Source of the DNA: Anoxybacillus tepidamans PS2
Lineage (GTDB): Bacteria > Bacillota > Bacilli > Bacillales > Anoxybacillaceae
Length of the DNA stretch: 64,000 nt
Assembly (NCBI RefSeq): GCF_000620165.1
Contig: NZ_JHVN01000015.1
Location: 1 to 64,000 of the forward strand
Direction of reading: 5' to 3'
Each line of letters opens with the position of its first letter. Position 1 is the first letter of the stretch. The notes beneath the pieces were generated by a model, which worked only from the letters and a program-made list of their open reading frames with translations, ran no database searches and was not told the DNA's origin. This document shows positions 54,635 to 63,432 of this stretch, piece after piece. Position numbers and translations under genes: made by a program.

Positions 54635-55162
54635 ATGGATAAAATTCGTTATCCGATTGGAACATTTGAAAAGCCAGCATCTTTTCAAGAAGAAGATTTA
54701 AAAAAATGGATTGATGATATTCGCCAACTACCGAACGGGCTGCGTGAAGCCGTCAGCGGATTAAATGCAGAACAGCTAAACACGTCGTATCGCGAAGGTG
54801 GCTGGACAGTGGCACAAGTCGTCCATCATTTGGCGGACGCGAGCATGAATGCATTTTTGCGCACGAAATGGACTCTTACCGAGAACGTTCCTTCCATTAG
54901 ACCGTTTGATGAAAACGCCTGGGCGGAAACGATCGATGCTCGTTCGTTGTCAGTCGATTTCTCTCTTCGTTTGCTTGAAGGAATTCATGGAAGATGGGCG
55001 CAGTTGCTTGAATCACTAGCAATGGAAGACTTCCAAAAAACATTTTACCATGAAGGAACAAAAGCAACGGTAGATTTGTATACTCTTGTAGCGATGTACG
55101 CATGGCACGGGAAACATCATACAGCGCATATACAACAGCTGCGATCGAGAATGGGCTGGTAA
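54635..55162 (+). CDS. DinB/YfiT-family metal-dependent hydrolase
   Basis: A 175-residue four-helix protein of the DinB/YfiT superfamily. The metal-binding histidines are in [12 protein letters not shown] and [12 protein letters not shown], giving the His3 site used by YfiT and bacillithiol transferases. It starts [22 protein letters not shown] precedes the ATG. A bacillithiol S-transferase role is plausible for a Bacillaceae host, but untested. Confidence 0.82.
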   Translation: MDKIRYPIGTFEKPASFQEEDLKKWIDDIRQLPNGLREAVSGLNAEQLNTSYREGGWTVAQVVHHLADASMNAFLRTKWTLTENVPSIRPFDENAWAETIDARSLSVDFSLRLLEGIHGRWAQLLESLAMEDFQKTFYHEGTKATVDLYTLVAMYAWHGKHHTAHIQQLRSRMGW

Positions 55163-55165
55163 AAG

Positions 55166-55196
55166 ATAACGGACATCGATCTCGATGTCCGTTATT
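55166..55196. terminator. Bidirectional terminator
   Basis: AACGGACATCGA / TCGATGTCCGTT stem between the convergent yfiT-like and methyltransferase genes. Confidence 0.85.
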
Positions 55197-56376
55197 TGCG
55201 TGAATAGACTTCGTAAATGGCAAATTTTAAATAGTCGCCTTCTTCGGCCGCAAGCAGTTTCGGATGATCGTAACCAGCTCCGCTCCAATGCACTTGGCGC
55301 AAAATTTTTTTCGCATCGAACGCCGCCTCTTCAATCATCGCTTGAAACATGTCGGCGTGAACATGGTATGAGCAGCTTGCCGTGACAAAAAATCCTCCGT
55401 CTTTTACAAGCTTCAAGCCGTTTAAGTTAATATCTTTATAGCCAGCTAACGCTTTCGGAACGGCATGGGCCGATTTTGCGAATGCAGGCGGATCAACGAT
55501 CACAACATCCCAACGTTTTCCGTCATGAACGGCTTCGCGCAAATAGTCGAACGCATTGGCGACGACGAAATCGACATTTGTAAAGCCGTTCAATGCGGCA
55601 TTTCGCTTTGCTGTTTCAATGGCATGTTCAGAAATATCAACGGCCGTAACGTGCTTCGCCCCATACAAGCAAGCGTTCAGCATGAACGAACCTGTGTGAG
55701 TGAAGCAGTCGAGAACAGTGGTATTGGCATCGATGAGCGGTTTAATGGCAGCGCGATTTTGCCGCTGATCGAAGAAAAATCCCGTTTTTTGTCCGTTTTC
55801 GATATCAACAATATATTTGACGCCGTTTTCTTCAATCACAACTTCTGTGTCGCACTCGCCGTACCAAAATCCTTTTTCCTGTTCAAGGCCTTCTAACTCG
55901 CGGACGTATACGTCATTGCGCAAGTAGATCGCTTTTGGCTGAAAGACTTCAAGCAGCCCTTTTAAAATCCACTCTTTTCGTCTTTCCATTCCGAGTGAGA
56001 GAATCTGTACAACAAGCACGTCTTCATATTTATCGACAATAAGGCCTGGCAAAAAATCGGCTTCGCCGTAAATGGCGCGGCAAGATCGGACGCCCGGAAT
56101 CATTCGCTCGCGATATGTCCACGCTTTGCGAATGCGGTCAATAAAAAATAGTTCATTTAATTCCTCTTCTTTATGTTGAGTTAGTACGCGCACAATCATT
56201 TGTGACTTCGGGTTGATATATCCTTTTGCTAAAAAGTAATTTTGATGGTTATATACATCGACGAAATCGCCTGGGGCAAAATCTCCTTCAATGTAATCGA
56301 CTTCGCTTTGGAAAATCCAAGGATGGCCTTGTTCTAATCGCTTTTTACGCTTCCGTTTCAAAACAACTTTTGCCAC
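55192..56376 (-). CDS. SAM-dependent rRNA methyltransferase (RlmI/YwbD-like)
   Basis: A 394-residue protein with an N-terminal PUA domain (about 1-75), a middle EEHUD-like domain and a C-terminal Rossmann methyltransferase (motif I LDCFTHTGSFMLNAC, then VDISEHAI, VIVDPPAF with the PP motif, ASCSYHV). This architecture is that of RlmI, which makes m5C in 23S rRNA. GTG 56376 is chosen because GGAG is eight bases upstream; an earlier GTG at 56385 is also in frame. Confidence 0.85.
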   Translation of the reverse strand: MAKVVLKRKRKKRLEQGHPWIFQSEVDYIEGDFAPGDFVDVYNHQNYFLAKGYINPKSQMIVRVLTQHKEEELNELFFIDRIRKAWTYRERMIPGVRSCRAIYGEADFLPGLIVDKYEDVLVVQILSLGMERRKEWILKGLLEVFQPKAIYLRNDVYVRELEGLEQEKGFWYGECDTEVVIEENGVKYIVDIENGQKTGFFFDQRQNRAAIKPLIDANTTVLDCFTHTGSFMLNACLYGAKHVTAVDISEHAIETAKRNAALNGFTNVDFVVANAFDYLREAVHDGKRWDVVIVDPPAFAKSAHAVPKALAGYKDINLNGLKLVKDGGFFVTASCSYHVHADMFQAMIEEAAFDAKKILRQVHWSGAGYDHPKLLAAEEGDYLKFAIYEVYSRK

Positions 56377-56532
56377 GTTCTTCACTCCATTAAATATAGT
56401 TATTTGCCTTTTCTATCATACAGAATTGGCAGAAAGGAAGCAATGTTGCTAATGCTGTAGAAGCAGAGGAGGACTATTTTTGCGAATAAGGAATAATAAT
56501 AAAAAATAGATGACAGAAAAGAGGGATTTGTT

Positions 56533-56853
56533 GTGATTCTAGTGACGACGGACTACATACCGGGAAAGCAAATAAAAGAGTATAAAGGATTCGTTAAAGG
56601 GAATACGGTGCAATCGAAGCATATCGGCAAAGATTTCATGGCAGGACTGAAAACGATTGTTGGCGGAGAGATTAAGGGGTATACAGAGATGATGGAAGAG
56701 GCGAGAAATATTGCGATTGAGCGCATGGTTGAGGAAGCGAGGCAAATGGGAGCAAATGCGATCGTGGGAGTCAAACTGGCGACAGCAGCCATTATGGCGA
56801 ATACGGCAGAAATTTTGGCATATGGAACAGCGGTAGTAGTAGAAGAAACGTGA
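56533..56853 (+). CDS. YbjQ-family (UPF0145) protein
   Basis: A 106-residue protein of the YbjQ/UPF0145 family: MILVTTDYIPGKQIKEYKGF at the start and ANAIVGVKLATA near the end, a small beta-rich, oligomeric fold described as a putative heavy-metal-binding domain. GTG start with GAGGGAT. Function unknown; it lies just before the TPP riboswitch but is not obviously part of the thiamine operon. Confidence 0.85.
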   Translation: MILVTTDYIPGKQIKEYKGFVKGNTVQSKHIGKDFMAGLKTIVGGEIKGYTEMMEEARNIAIERMVEEARQMGANAIVGVKLATAAIMANTAEILAYGTAVVVEET

Positions 56854-56919
56854 AATGACTTGACAACTAGATGAACAGTGATATGATAAACTTGAACAAT
56901 CACATATTGCTGTTCCTAT

Positions 56920-57014
56920 CATCCACTAGGGGGGCCTATAGATAGGCTGAGATCAAAGTGTGCCTTTGAGACCCTTAGAACCTGATCTGGATTATGCCAG
57001 CGTAGGGAAGTGGA
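56920..57014 (+). ncRNA. TPP riboswitch (THI element)
   Basis: The conserved THI-box parts are visible: CTAGGGGGGCC (56925-56935), AGGCTGAGA (56945-56953), GACCCTTAGAACCTGATCTGG (within 56970-56990), and AGCGTAGGGAAGTGG (56999-57013). It is followed by a terminator at 57042-57084 before tenA. TPP would stop expression of the whole thiamine operon. Confidence 0.97.
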
Positions 57015-57041
57015 AGTGGCGTGTTTGTTTTATGGATGTAC

Positions 57042-57084
57042 ACCACTTTCTTTGCGCTTGCAAAAGAAAGTGGTTTTTTATTTT
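57042..57084 (+). terminator. TPP riboswitch terminator
   Basis: ACCACTTTCTTT pairs with AAAGAAAGTGGT, then TTTTTTATTTT; 59 bases before the tenA ATG. Confidence 0.85.
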
Positions 57085-57142
57085 GCCGAACATGCAGAGC
57101 ACGGGGCCGTCTTTGCGTGCGGTACACAAGGGGGAGGATACA

Positions 57143-57838
57143 ATGTCATTTTCACAGTTGCTGCGAAAAGCAGTGGATCCTATTTGGGAAGCGAGCTTTC
57201 ACCATCCGTTCGTTAGGGAGCTTGGCGAGGGAACGCTCGATCTTTCATGTTTTCGTTACTATGTTTTGCAAGATTCATATTATTTAAGTCATTTTGCGAA
57301 AGTGCAGGCGCTCGGAGCGGCGAAGGCCCCTGATTTAGAAACGACGGCGCGCATGGCGCATCACGCGCAAAATACGCAACAAGCAGAATTGGCGTTGCAT
57401 GAAAAATTTGCAAAACAGCTTGGGATTACGGAAGCGGAAAAGACTTCGTTTATTCCAGCGCCGACGGCGTATGCCTATACGTCCCATTTATATCGCGCCG
57501 CATATGAAGGGCATCTTGGGGATATTATCGCCGCTATTTTACCTTGTTACTGGCTTTACTATGAGATTGGCGAGCGATTGAAAGATTGCAAGCCTGAAGA
57601 GCCGATTTATCAAGAATGGATTGCCGCTTACGGATCGGAATGGTTTCGTCAGCTAGTTGAAGAGCAAATTAATCGATTAGACGCGATCGCAGAAAGCGTC
57701 ACTGACACTGACCGGAAGCGAATGGAACAGCATTTTATCATTAGTAGCCAATATGAATATTCGTTTTGGGAAATGGCTTACCGCTTAGAAACATGGCCAA
57801 TTCAAAGAAAGGAGACTACAGAGAATGCAAGCATCTAA
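57143..57838 (+). CDS. tenA: Thiaminase II / aminopyrimidine aminohydrolase TenA
   Basis: A 231-residue all-helical TenA. Conserved elements are FRYYVLQDSYYLSHF (with the catalytic acidic residue and tyrosines), the loop ILPCYWLYYEIG with the nucleophilic cysteine, and SSQYEYSFWEMAY at the end. It hydrolyses degraded thiamine to recover HMP. GGGGGAGG precedes ATG 57143. First gene after the TPP switch; its end overlaps ykoE. Confidence 0.92.
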   Translation: MSFSQLLRKAVDPIWEASFHHPFVRELGEGTLDLSCFRYYVLQDSYYLSHFAKVQALGAAKAPDLETTARMAHHAQNTQQAELALHEKFAKQLGITEAEKTSFIPAPTAYAYTSHLYRAAYEGHLGDIIAAILPCYWLYYEIGERLKDCKPEEPIYQEWIAAYGSEWFRQLVEEQINRLDAIAESVTDTDRKRMEQHFIISSQYEYSFWEMAYRLETWPIQRKETTENASI

Positions 57839-58412
57839 AGGGTTGAAATTAGCCGATATTTTAATCACTGTTGTTATTTCAATTGTGTTCGGAATTGTCT
57901 ACAAACTATGGGGACCGTTTTACTATTTTGTGAAACCGTTTGGCCTTCATATTGATCAGTTGGTTTACGGAATGTGGTTTATTGCGGCGACCGTGGCGTT
58001 TCTTATTATTCGTAAGCCAGGGGTGGCTTTATTGGCGGAAATTGCTGCTTCCTCTGGTGAGTTTATTGCTGGTTCCGAGTGGGGCCTTGAAGTGTTGATT
58101 TATGGTGTCGTACAAGGTTTACTTGCTGAAATTGTATTTGCTGCGTTCCGCTATAAGCGGTTTGATGTGTTGGTTGTCTCGTTAGCGGCGATCGGTTCAA
58201 CGATTGGTTCACTCGTTATGGATTTTTATAAAGGATACATCGAAGCGTTGGCGCCTTGGAATTTGGCATTGTTCCTTCTTGCTCGATTTGTTGGGGCGGT
58301 TCTAATTTCTGGTGTGTTTGCTTCTTCATTAGTAAAAGCGCTTGAAGCAACAGGTGTGACGCAAATGGTTCGTTCCGCTTCTAAGGAAGACTATGAGCAG
58401 CTGAACCGTTAA
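57825..58412 (+). CDS. ykoE: ECF transporter S component YkoE (thiamine/HMP)
   Basis: A 195-residue membrane protein with six hydrophobic segments, matching YkoE, the substrate-binding component of the ECF thiamine-precursor transporter. It begins MQASKGLKLADILITVVISI. The start overlaps the tenA end by 14 bases with GGAG upstream. Operon order tenA-ykoE-ykoD-ykoC and the TPP switch support thiamine-related pyrimidine uptake. Confidence 0.9.
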   Translation: MQASKGLKLADILITVVISIVFGIVYKLWGPFYYFVKPFGLHIDQLVYGMWFIAATVAFLIIRKPGVALLAEIAASSGEFIAGSEWGLEVLIYGVVQGLLAEIVFAAFRYKRFDVLVVSLAAIGSTIGSLVMDFYKGYIEALAPWNLALFLLARFVGAVLISGVFASSLVKALEATGVTQMVRSASKEDYEQLNR

Positions 58413-58428
58413 AGGGTGAACTCGAAAT

Positions 58429-59877
58429 ATGGAATATGTAACCTTTGTTGAACAGCTACGTTTGAAGTTTCCAGGAAAAGAAACGTTGCTATTTAAGGAT
58501 TTATCTTTGTTTTTTAAAAAAGGAGAAAAAGTGTTGTTACTAGGTCCATCGGGTTGTGGGAAATCGACGCTATTGCAAGTTCTTTCGGGGTTGATTCCGC
58601 ATTCGGTGGACATCCCTATGAAAGCAAAGCATATCCAAATTCCCGACAACTGGGGATTTGTGTTTCAAGATCCTGATTCGCAATTTTGCATGCCGTTTGC
58701 GGACGAAGAAATTGCTTTTGCGCTAGAAAATATAGGGGTGCCGCGCGAACAGATGACAGCGCGCATCAATGAGCTGCTGCAGCTTGTCGGTTTACCTATC
58801 TCTCCTCATACAAATATTCATACGTTGTCTGGCGGGATGAAACAGCGATTGGCCCTTGCTTCCGTTCTTGCGCTTGAGCCCGATGTGTTGTTTCTTGATG
58901 AGCCGACGGCCATGATTGATGATGAAGGAACGGAAATGATCTGGCGCACTGTTAAGCAAATTGCCCATGATAAAACAGTCATTATTGTGGAACACAAAAT
59001 TGAGCATGTGCTAGATTTTGTCGATCGCATCATTTTGTTTAACGATGCTGGTGAAATCGTTGCCGATGGCGAGGCCAATTTGATCTTCAGACATTATAAG
59101 GAAACGATTGCTTCGCAAGGAATTTGGTACCCGGGAGTATGGGACGACTATTGCCAAAAGCGGAAATGGGGCAAACCGTCACCAAAACAAAAGGAAATGA
59201 TTCGATTGGCGGATTTTCAAGGGTATCGCAATAAAAAGGCAGCCATTCGTGTGGATGAGGCAAGTGTTTACGAAGGAGAATGGATTGCTGTAACTGGAAA
59301 AAACGGCGCAGGAAAGAGTACACTACTGCATGCGTTAATGAAGCTCATTCCGACCGATGGGGAGTACGAAATCGAGGGGGAGGCGCTGCAACAAACAAAG
59401 CAGATTGCCCGCCGTGCTGCGTTCGTCTTTCAAAATCCTGAATTTCAATTTGTGACGAATTCCGTATGGGAAGAGGTGGCGTATTCCCTTCGTCTCGCTA
59501 AGAGAAGTGATGAAGAGATTCATTCAACAGTAGAGAAATTATTGAAAACGTTTCATTTAGAGGCACAGAAAGATCAGCATCCGTATCAACTGTCGGTAGG
59601 ACAAAAACGCCGATTGAGCGTGGCCGCGTCGATTATAGGGGGACAGAAATTATTATTGTTGGATGAGCCGACGTTCGGCCAAGATGCGAAAAATACGTTT
59701 GCTTTATTAGAGCTTCTCGATTCGTACCGCGAAAAAGGGACAGCGATTATTATGGTTACGCATGATGAACGAATTGTGCAGCAATTTGCGACGCGAAGAT
59801 GGGTGATTGACAATGGTCGCCTCGTGCTTGATGAGCCAGTGGCGCGGACAATAAATGAAGCTTTAATGTCTGTTTAA
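58429..59877 (+). CDS. ykoD: ECF transporter ATPase YkoD (duplicated ABC domains)
   Basis: A 482-residue protein of two fused ABC ATPases: first half with GPSGCGKST, LSGGMKQRLA and VLFLDEPTAM; second half with GKNGAGKSTL, LSVGQKRRLS and LLLLDEPTFG. This fused form is typical of YkoD and other class of ECF transporters with two ATPases in one chain. It energises the YkoE/YkoC membrane module. Ribosome site AAGGGTGA ten bases upstream. Confidence 0.93.
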   Translation: MEYVTFVEQLRLKFPGKETLLFKDLSLFFKKGEKVLLLGPSGCGKSTLLQVLSGLIPHSVDIPMKAKHIQIPDNWGFVFQDPDSQFCMPFADEEIAFALENIGVPREQMTARINELLQLVGLPISPHTNIHTLSGGMKQRLALASVLALEPDVLFLDEPTAMIDDEGTEMIWRTVKQIAHDKTVIIVEHKIEHVLDFVDRIILFNDAGEIVADGEANLIFRHYKETIASQGIWYPGVWDDYCQKRKWGKPSPKQKEMIRLADFQGYRNKKAAIRVDEASVYEGEWIAVTGKNGAGKSTLLHALMKLIPTDGEYEIEGEALQQTKQIARRAAFVFQNPEFQFVTNSVWEEVAYSLRLAKRSDEEIHSTVEKLLKTFHLEAQKDQHPYQLSVGQKRRLSVAASIIGGQKLLLLDEPTFGQDAKNTFALLELLDSYREKGTAIIMVTHDERIVQQFATRRWVIDNGRLVLDEPVARTINEALMSV

Positions 59878-59889
59878 GGAGGGGGAACC

Positions 59890-60672
59890 GTGAGATTGGA
59901 GATTGGCTATCGTGAGACGTGGCTTCATCGCATCAATCCGAGTTTAAAGTTGCTTGTGATGCTAGCCATTTTTATTGCTGTTTTATTTGTGCACAATCCG
60001 AATGTGCTGGCCAACTTGGCGGTTGCCCTATTGCTCCTGTTTTTCATTTGTACCGGCTATCCGTTGAAATATTTGTTGCTTTTCTTTTTGCCGTTTCTCG
60101 TCATCTTTGTTTCGACCGCTTCTTCGATGACCTTATTTGGCGAAGGAAAAACGACATGGTTCCAATGGGGGCTTATTCATATTACGGAAGAAAGTTTTTT
60201 GCGGGGAATGCACCTTGGGTTTCGGGCGTTAACTTTTGCCCTTTTAGGATTAATTTTTTCGCTGACGACAAGGCCTGTGTATCTATTTTACTCGCTTATG
60301 CAGCAGTTAAAGCTTAAACCAAAGTACGCTTATAGTTTTCTTGCTGGAATTCGTTTGATTCCAATTATATTAGAGGAATTTCAAACGGTGCAGAACGCTT
60401 TAAAAGTGCGGGGAGCAGCCCAAGTAGGCATCTTTGAAAAAATCAAGAGATATGCTATTCCTCTTTTATCGCAGAGCATTCGCCGCGCACAGCGCATTGC
60501 GGTTGCCATGGAGGCCAAACGATTTTCAAGCGGAATGGCCCGAACATTTTACTACGAGATTAGCTTTAGCAAATATGATATTGTTTTTATTTTTTCGATG
60601 GCTGGAATCATCGTGTTGGCGTATTGCGTCGGGACTATTTTGCCGTATGTTCCGGTAGTCGACGTGCGTTAG
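59890..60672 (+). CDS. ykoC: ECF transporter T component YkoC
   Basis: A 260-residue membrane protein, EcfT-type. About five hydrophobic segments and two conserved coupling-helix motifs with ARG-like signatures (QTVQNALKVRGAAQVG and RRAQRIAVAMEAKRFS). GTG start with AAGGAGGGGG. It links YkoD ATPases to YkoE. Confidence 0.9.
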   Translation: MRLEIGYRETWLHRINPSLKLLVMLAIFIAVLFVHNPNVLANLAVALLLLFFICTGYPLKYLLLFFLPFLVIFVSTASSMTLFGEGKTTWFQWGLIHITEESFLRGMHLGFRALTFALLGLIFSLTTRPVYLFYSLMQQLKLKPKYAYSFLAGIRLIPIILEEFQTVQNALKVRGAAQVGIFEKIKRYAIPLLSQSIRRAQRIAVAMEAKRFSSGMARTFYYEISFSKYDIVFIFSMAGIIVLAYCVGTILPYVPVVDVR

Positions 60673-60683
60673 TAGGGGGAACA

Positions 60684-61328
60684 ATGATGAAAAAGCAGTT
60701 ATATGCGATTTCGACAGGAAAGCAGCCATCTGAGCAGCTGGCGGCGATCGCCTCACATATTCATCCGTATGTTGATGCAATTCATATACGCGAAAAAACA
60801 AAGACAGCAAAAGAACTTTTTGAATTAGTTGAAAGGTTTTTAGACTCTGGGGTGCCGGCGGAAAAAATTATTATCAATGATCGCGCGGATGTTGCTGCCG
60901 CCTGCGGAGTCAAAGGGGTGCAACTTGCTTACCATAGCTTGTCGGCGAAAGCGGTAAAAAAAGCGTTTCCGTCGCTTGTTGTTGGTTGTTCTGTTCATTC
61001 GCTGCAAGAGGCGATCGAAGCAGAACAAAACGGCGCGGATTACTGTATATACGGCCATGTGTTTCCGACAGAGTGCAAAGCGAAAATGCCGCCAAGGGGA
61101 ATTGAAAAGTTAGCGCAAATTACAGCAGCTGTTTCGATCCCGGTGATTGCGATCGGCGGCATTCGCCTCGATAATGTTTCGCAAGTATGGGAAGCGGGAG
61201 CGCATGGAATTGCGGTCATGTCAGGAATATTTTTGGCCGAGAATCCGCTTGTTCAAGCGAAACGCTATGCGATGATGACGTCTATGCAAAACAGGGAGAG
61301 GGATGAACATGAATGGCCGTCACTATGA
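60684..61328 (+). CDS. tenI: Thiazole tautomerase TenI
   Basis: A 214-residue TIM-barrel protein of the ThiE/TenI family. Residues EKIIINDRADVAAACGVKGVQLAY and VGCSVHSLQEAIEAEQNGADYCIYGHVFPTECK contain the phosphate site and the conserved Cys-Ser-His region of TenI, which aromatises the thiazole product of ThiG. GGGGG precedes ATG 60684 (ATG 60687 also possible). It overlaps thiO by twenty bases. Confidence 0.88.
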   Translation: MMKKQLYAISTGKQPSEQLAAIASHIHPYVDAIHIREKTKTAKELFELVERFLDSGVPAEKIIINDRADVAAACGVKGVQLAYHSLSAKAVKKAFPSLVVGCSVHSLQEAIEAEQNGADYCIYGHVFPTECKAKMPPRGIEKLAQITAAVSIPVIAIGGIRLDNVSQVWEAGAHGIAVMSGIFLAENPLVQAKRYAMMTSMQNRERDEHEWPSL

Positions 61329-62445
61329 TGTTGCCATTATTGGCGGAGGAATTATTGGGGGATCGATTGCCTTTGAACTAGCGAAGCGCCGCATGAAAGT
61401 TGTCGTATTGGAAAAAGATCGGGCGGTGAGCCAAGCATCAAGCGCAGCGGCAGGGATGCTCGGTGCGCAATCGGAATTTTCAAGCGAAAACCCGCTCGTT
61501 CCGATGGCGCTTAAAAGTCGTTCCATGTTTCCGAAGCTGGCTGAAGAATTAAAGGAGCTTACGGGAATTGATATTGGTTATATAGAAAAAGGGATGCTGA
61601 AAGTGGCAACGACGGACGAGGAACGAATGGCGCTGAAGCAACAATATGAATTTTGGACAAAAATCGGGCAACCTGTACAGTGGCTATCTCCTGACGAGCT
61701 TCGTCAACATGAGCCAAATGTCAATCAGTCGCTATTAGGAGTCATGTATATTCCACGCGATGGGCAAATTAGTGCACCGCATTTATCGCAAGCTTTTGTT
61801 CAAGCTTCAATGATTCATGGGGCAGAGTGGTATGAGTTTACCGAAGTCATTGATATAAAGAGGGAAGAAGATTCATATAAACTTCTCACTAACCAAGGTA
61901 TCATTCGGGCTGAGGCGGTTGTGGCAGCCGCAGGCGCGTGGACGGGGCTGTTTTTAGAAAAAACAGGATGCCCGCTCCCGATGTTTCCTGTCAAAGGAGA
62001 ATGCCTGCTTGTAAAAACAGCGAAACCGCTCATTCAAGCGACTATATTTGCCAAAAATGGCTGCTATATCGTTCCGAAAAAAGGAAATAGGCTGCTCATC
62101 GGGGCTACCTCCACACCAAATACCTTTGATAAAAAAGTGACAGTCCATGGGATATCAAGCTTACTTGAGAGAGCTATGCAATTGGTTCAAGGTGTTGGTG
62201 GAGCGGAATGGGAGAGAACGTGGGCCGGAATTAGGCCGCAGACGGGCGATGGCTTGCCTTATATCGGCGAACATCCACATTATAGAAATATGTGGATAGC
62301 CACAGGCCATTATCGAAACGGAATCCTATTAAGCCCGATTACGGGGATTCTCATGGCTGATTTAATTGAAAGAAGAGATCATAGAGAGATTGACTTGTCT
62401 CCTTTTTCGGTGAAAAGACATAACGGTGCGACGTGCACAACATAG
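61309..62445 (+). CDS. thiO: Glycine oxidase ThiO
   Basis: A 378-residue FAD-dependent oxidase. The dinucleotide fold is IIGGGIIGGSIAFELAKR, and WAGIRPQTGDGLPYIGE near the C-terminus is the conserved FAD-binding end of ThiO. It oxidises glycine to iminoglycine for thiazole formation. GGGAGAGGG precedes ATG 61309. It overlaps tenI and is followed by thiS. Confidence 0.92.
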   Translation: MNGRHYDVAIIGGGIIGGSIAFELAKRRMKVVVLEKDRAVSQASSAAAGMLGAQSEFSSENPLVPMALKSRSMFPKLAEELKELTGIDIGYIEKGMLKVATTDEERMALKQQYEFWTKIGQPVQWLSPDELRQHEPNVNQSLLGVMYIPRDGQISAPHLSQAFVQASMIHGAEWYEFTEVIDIKREEDSYKLLTNQGIIRAEAVVAAAGAWTGLFLEKTGCPLPMFPVKGECLLVKTAKPLIQATIFAKNGCYIVPKKGNRLLIGATSTPNTFDKKVTVHGISSLLERAMQLVQGVGGAEWERTWAGIRPQTGDGLPYIGEHPHYRNMWIATGHYRNGILLSPITGILMADLIERRDHREIDLSPFSVKRHNGATCTT

Positions 62446-62458
62446 AGGTGGAAGAGAA

Positions 62459-62662
62459 ATGGAACTTATTATTAACGGCGAAGTGATTCGAGTGCCGGAA
62501 CATGTTCAAACAGTAGACGGGCTGCTTGCTCATTTTCAATTAAATCATAAAATCGCGATTGTCGAACTAAATGGAAATATTATCCAAAAACAAGAATATC
62601 AAGCGACTGCGCTATGCAACGGAGATCGCGTAGAAATCGTTCATTTTGTAGGAGGCGGATGA
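62459..62662 (+). CDS. thiS: Sulfur carrier protein ThiS
   Basis: A 67-residue ubiquitin-like sulfur carrier ending in the functional Gly-Gly tail (VHFVGGG). The final glycine is adenylated by ThiF and becomes the thiocarboxylate that gives sulfur to ThiG. GAGGTGG precedes ATG 62459. Tight spacing between thiO and thiG. Confidence 0.9.
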   Translation: MELIINGEVIRVPEHVQTVDGLLAHFQLNHKIAIVELNGNIIQKQEYQATALCNGDRVEIVHFVGGG

Positions 62663-62664
62663 TC

Positions 62665-63432
62665 ATGTTAAAAATAGGACCTTATGAATTTCAATCACGG
62701 CTTTTATTAGGAACAGGGAAATATCCGAATTTTGATATTCAAAGAAAGGCGGTAGAAGTATCCGAAGCGGAAATTTTAACGTTCGCTGTGCGCCGGATGA
62801 ACATTTTTGAACCGAATCAGCCGAATTTTCTTGAACAGTTGGACTTGACGAAGTATAAGCTGCTGCCAAACACAGCAGGGGCGAAAACAGCAGAGGAAGC
62901 GGTGCGAATTGCCAAACTGGCAAAGGCATCTGGGCTATGTGATATGGTAAAAGTAGAAGTGATCGGCTGCGACAAAACGTTGCTTCCAGACCCTGTCGAG
63001 ACGCTTAAGGCGACAGAGATGCTATTAGCAGAAGGATTTATCGTACTTCCGTATACATCAGATGATGTCGTGCTCGCAAAGCGTCTTCAGGAGCTTGGGT
63101 GTCACGCGATTATGCCAGGCGCTTCGCCGATCGGATCGGGCCAAGGGATTATCAATCCGCTAAACTTGAGCTTTATTATTGAACAGGCGACTGTTCCTGT
63201 TATTGTGGATGCGGGAGTTGGCAGCCCTGCTGATGCGGCGCTCGCGATGGAATTAGGAGCGGACGGTGTTTTACTGAATACGGCGGTCGCCCAAGCGGCT
63301 GATCCAGTGAAAATGGCAAAGGCGATGAGTCTTGCCATTGAAGCGGGACGCCTTGGATACGAAGCGGGAAGAATTCCAAAAAAACGTTATGCAACTGCAA
63401 GTAGTCCAATGGAAGGAATGAGTGTTGTTTGA
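62665..63432 (+). CDS. thiG: Thiazole synthase ThiG
   Basis: A 255-residue TIM-barrel enzyme making the thiazole phosphate from DXP, ThiS-thiocarboxylate and iminoglycine. Schiff-base lysine in [15 protein letters not shown], and [33 protein letters not shown] form the phosphate site. ATG 62665 or 62659 (which overlaps the thiS stop) can start it; GGAGG is upstream of both. Confidence 0.93.
   Translation: MLKIGPYEFQSRLLLGTGKYPNFDIQRKAVEVSEAEILTFAVRRMNIFEPNQPNFLEQLDLTKYKLLPNTAGAKTAEEAVRIAKLAKASGLCDMVKVEVIGCDKTLLPDPVETLKATEMLLAEGFIVLPYTSDDVVLAKRLQELGCHAIMPGASPIGSGQGIINPLNLSFIIEQATVPVIVDAGVGSPADAALAMELGADGVLLNTAVAQAADPVKMAKAMSLAIEAGRLGYEAGRIPKKRYATASSPMEGMSVV

Noticed and set aside
56960-57142. 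Upstream extension of tenA
   Set aside because: The frame runs back through the TPP riboswitch terminator; ATG 57143 has the proper GGGGGAGG site.
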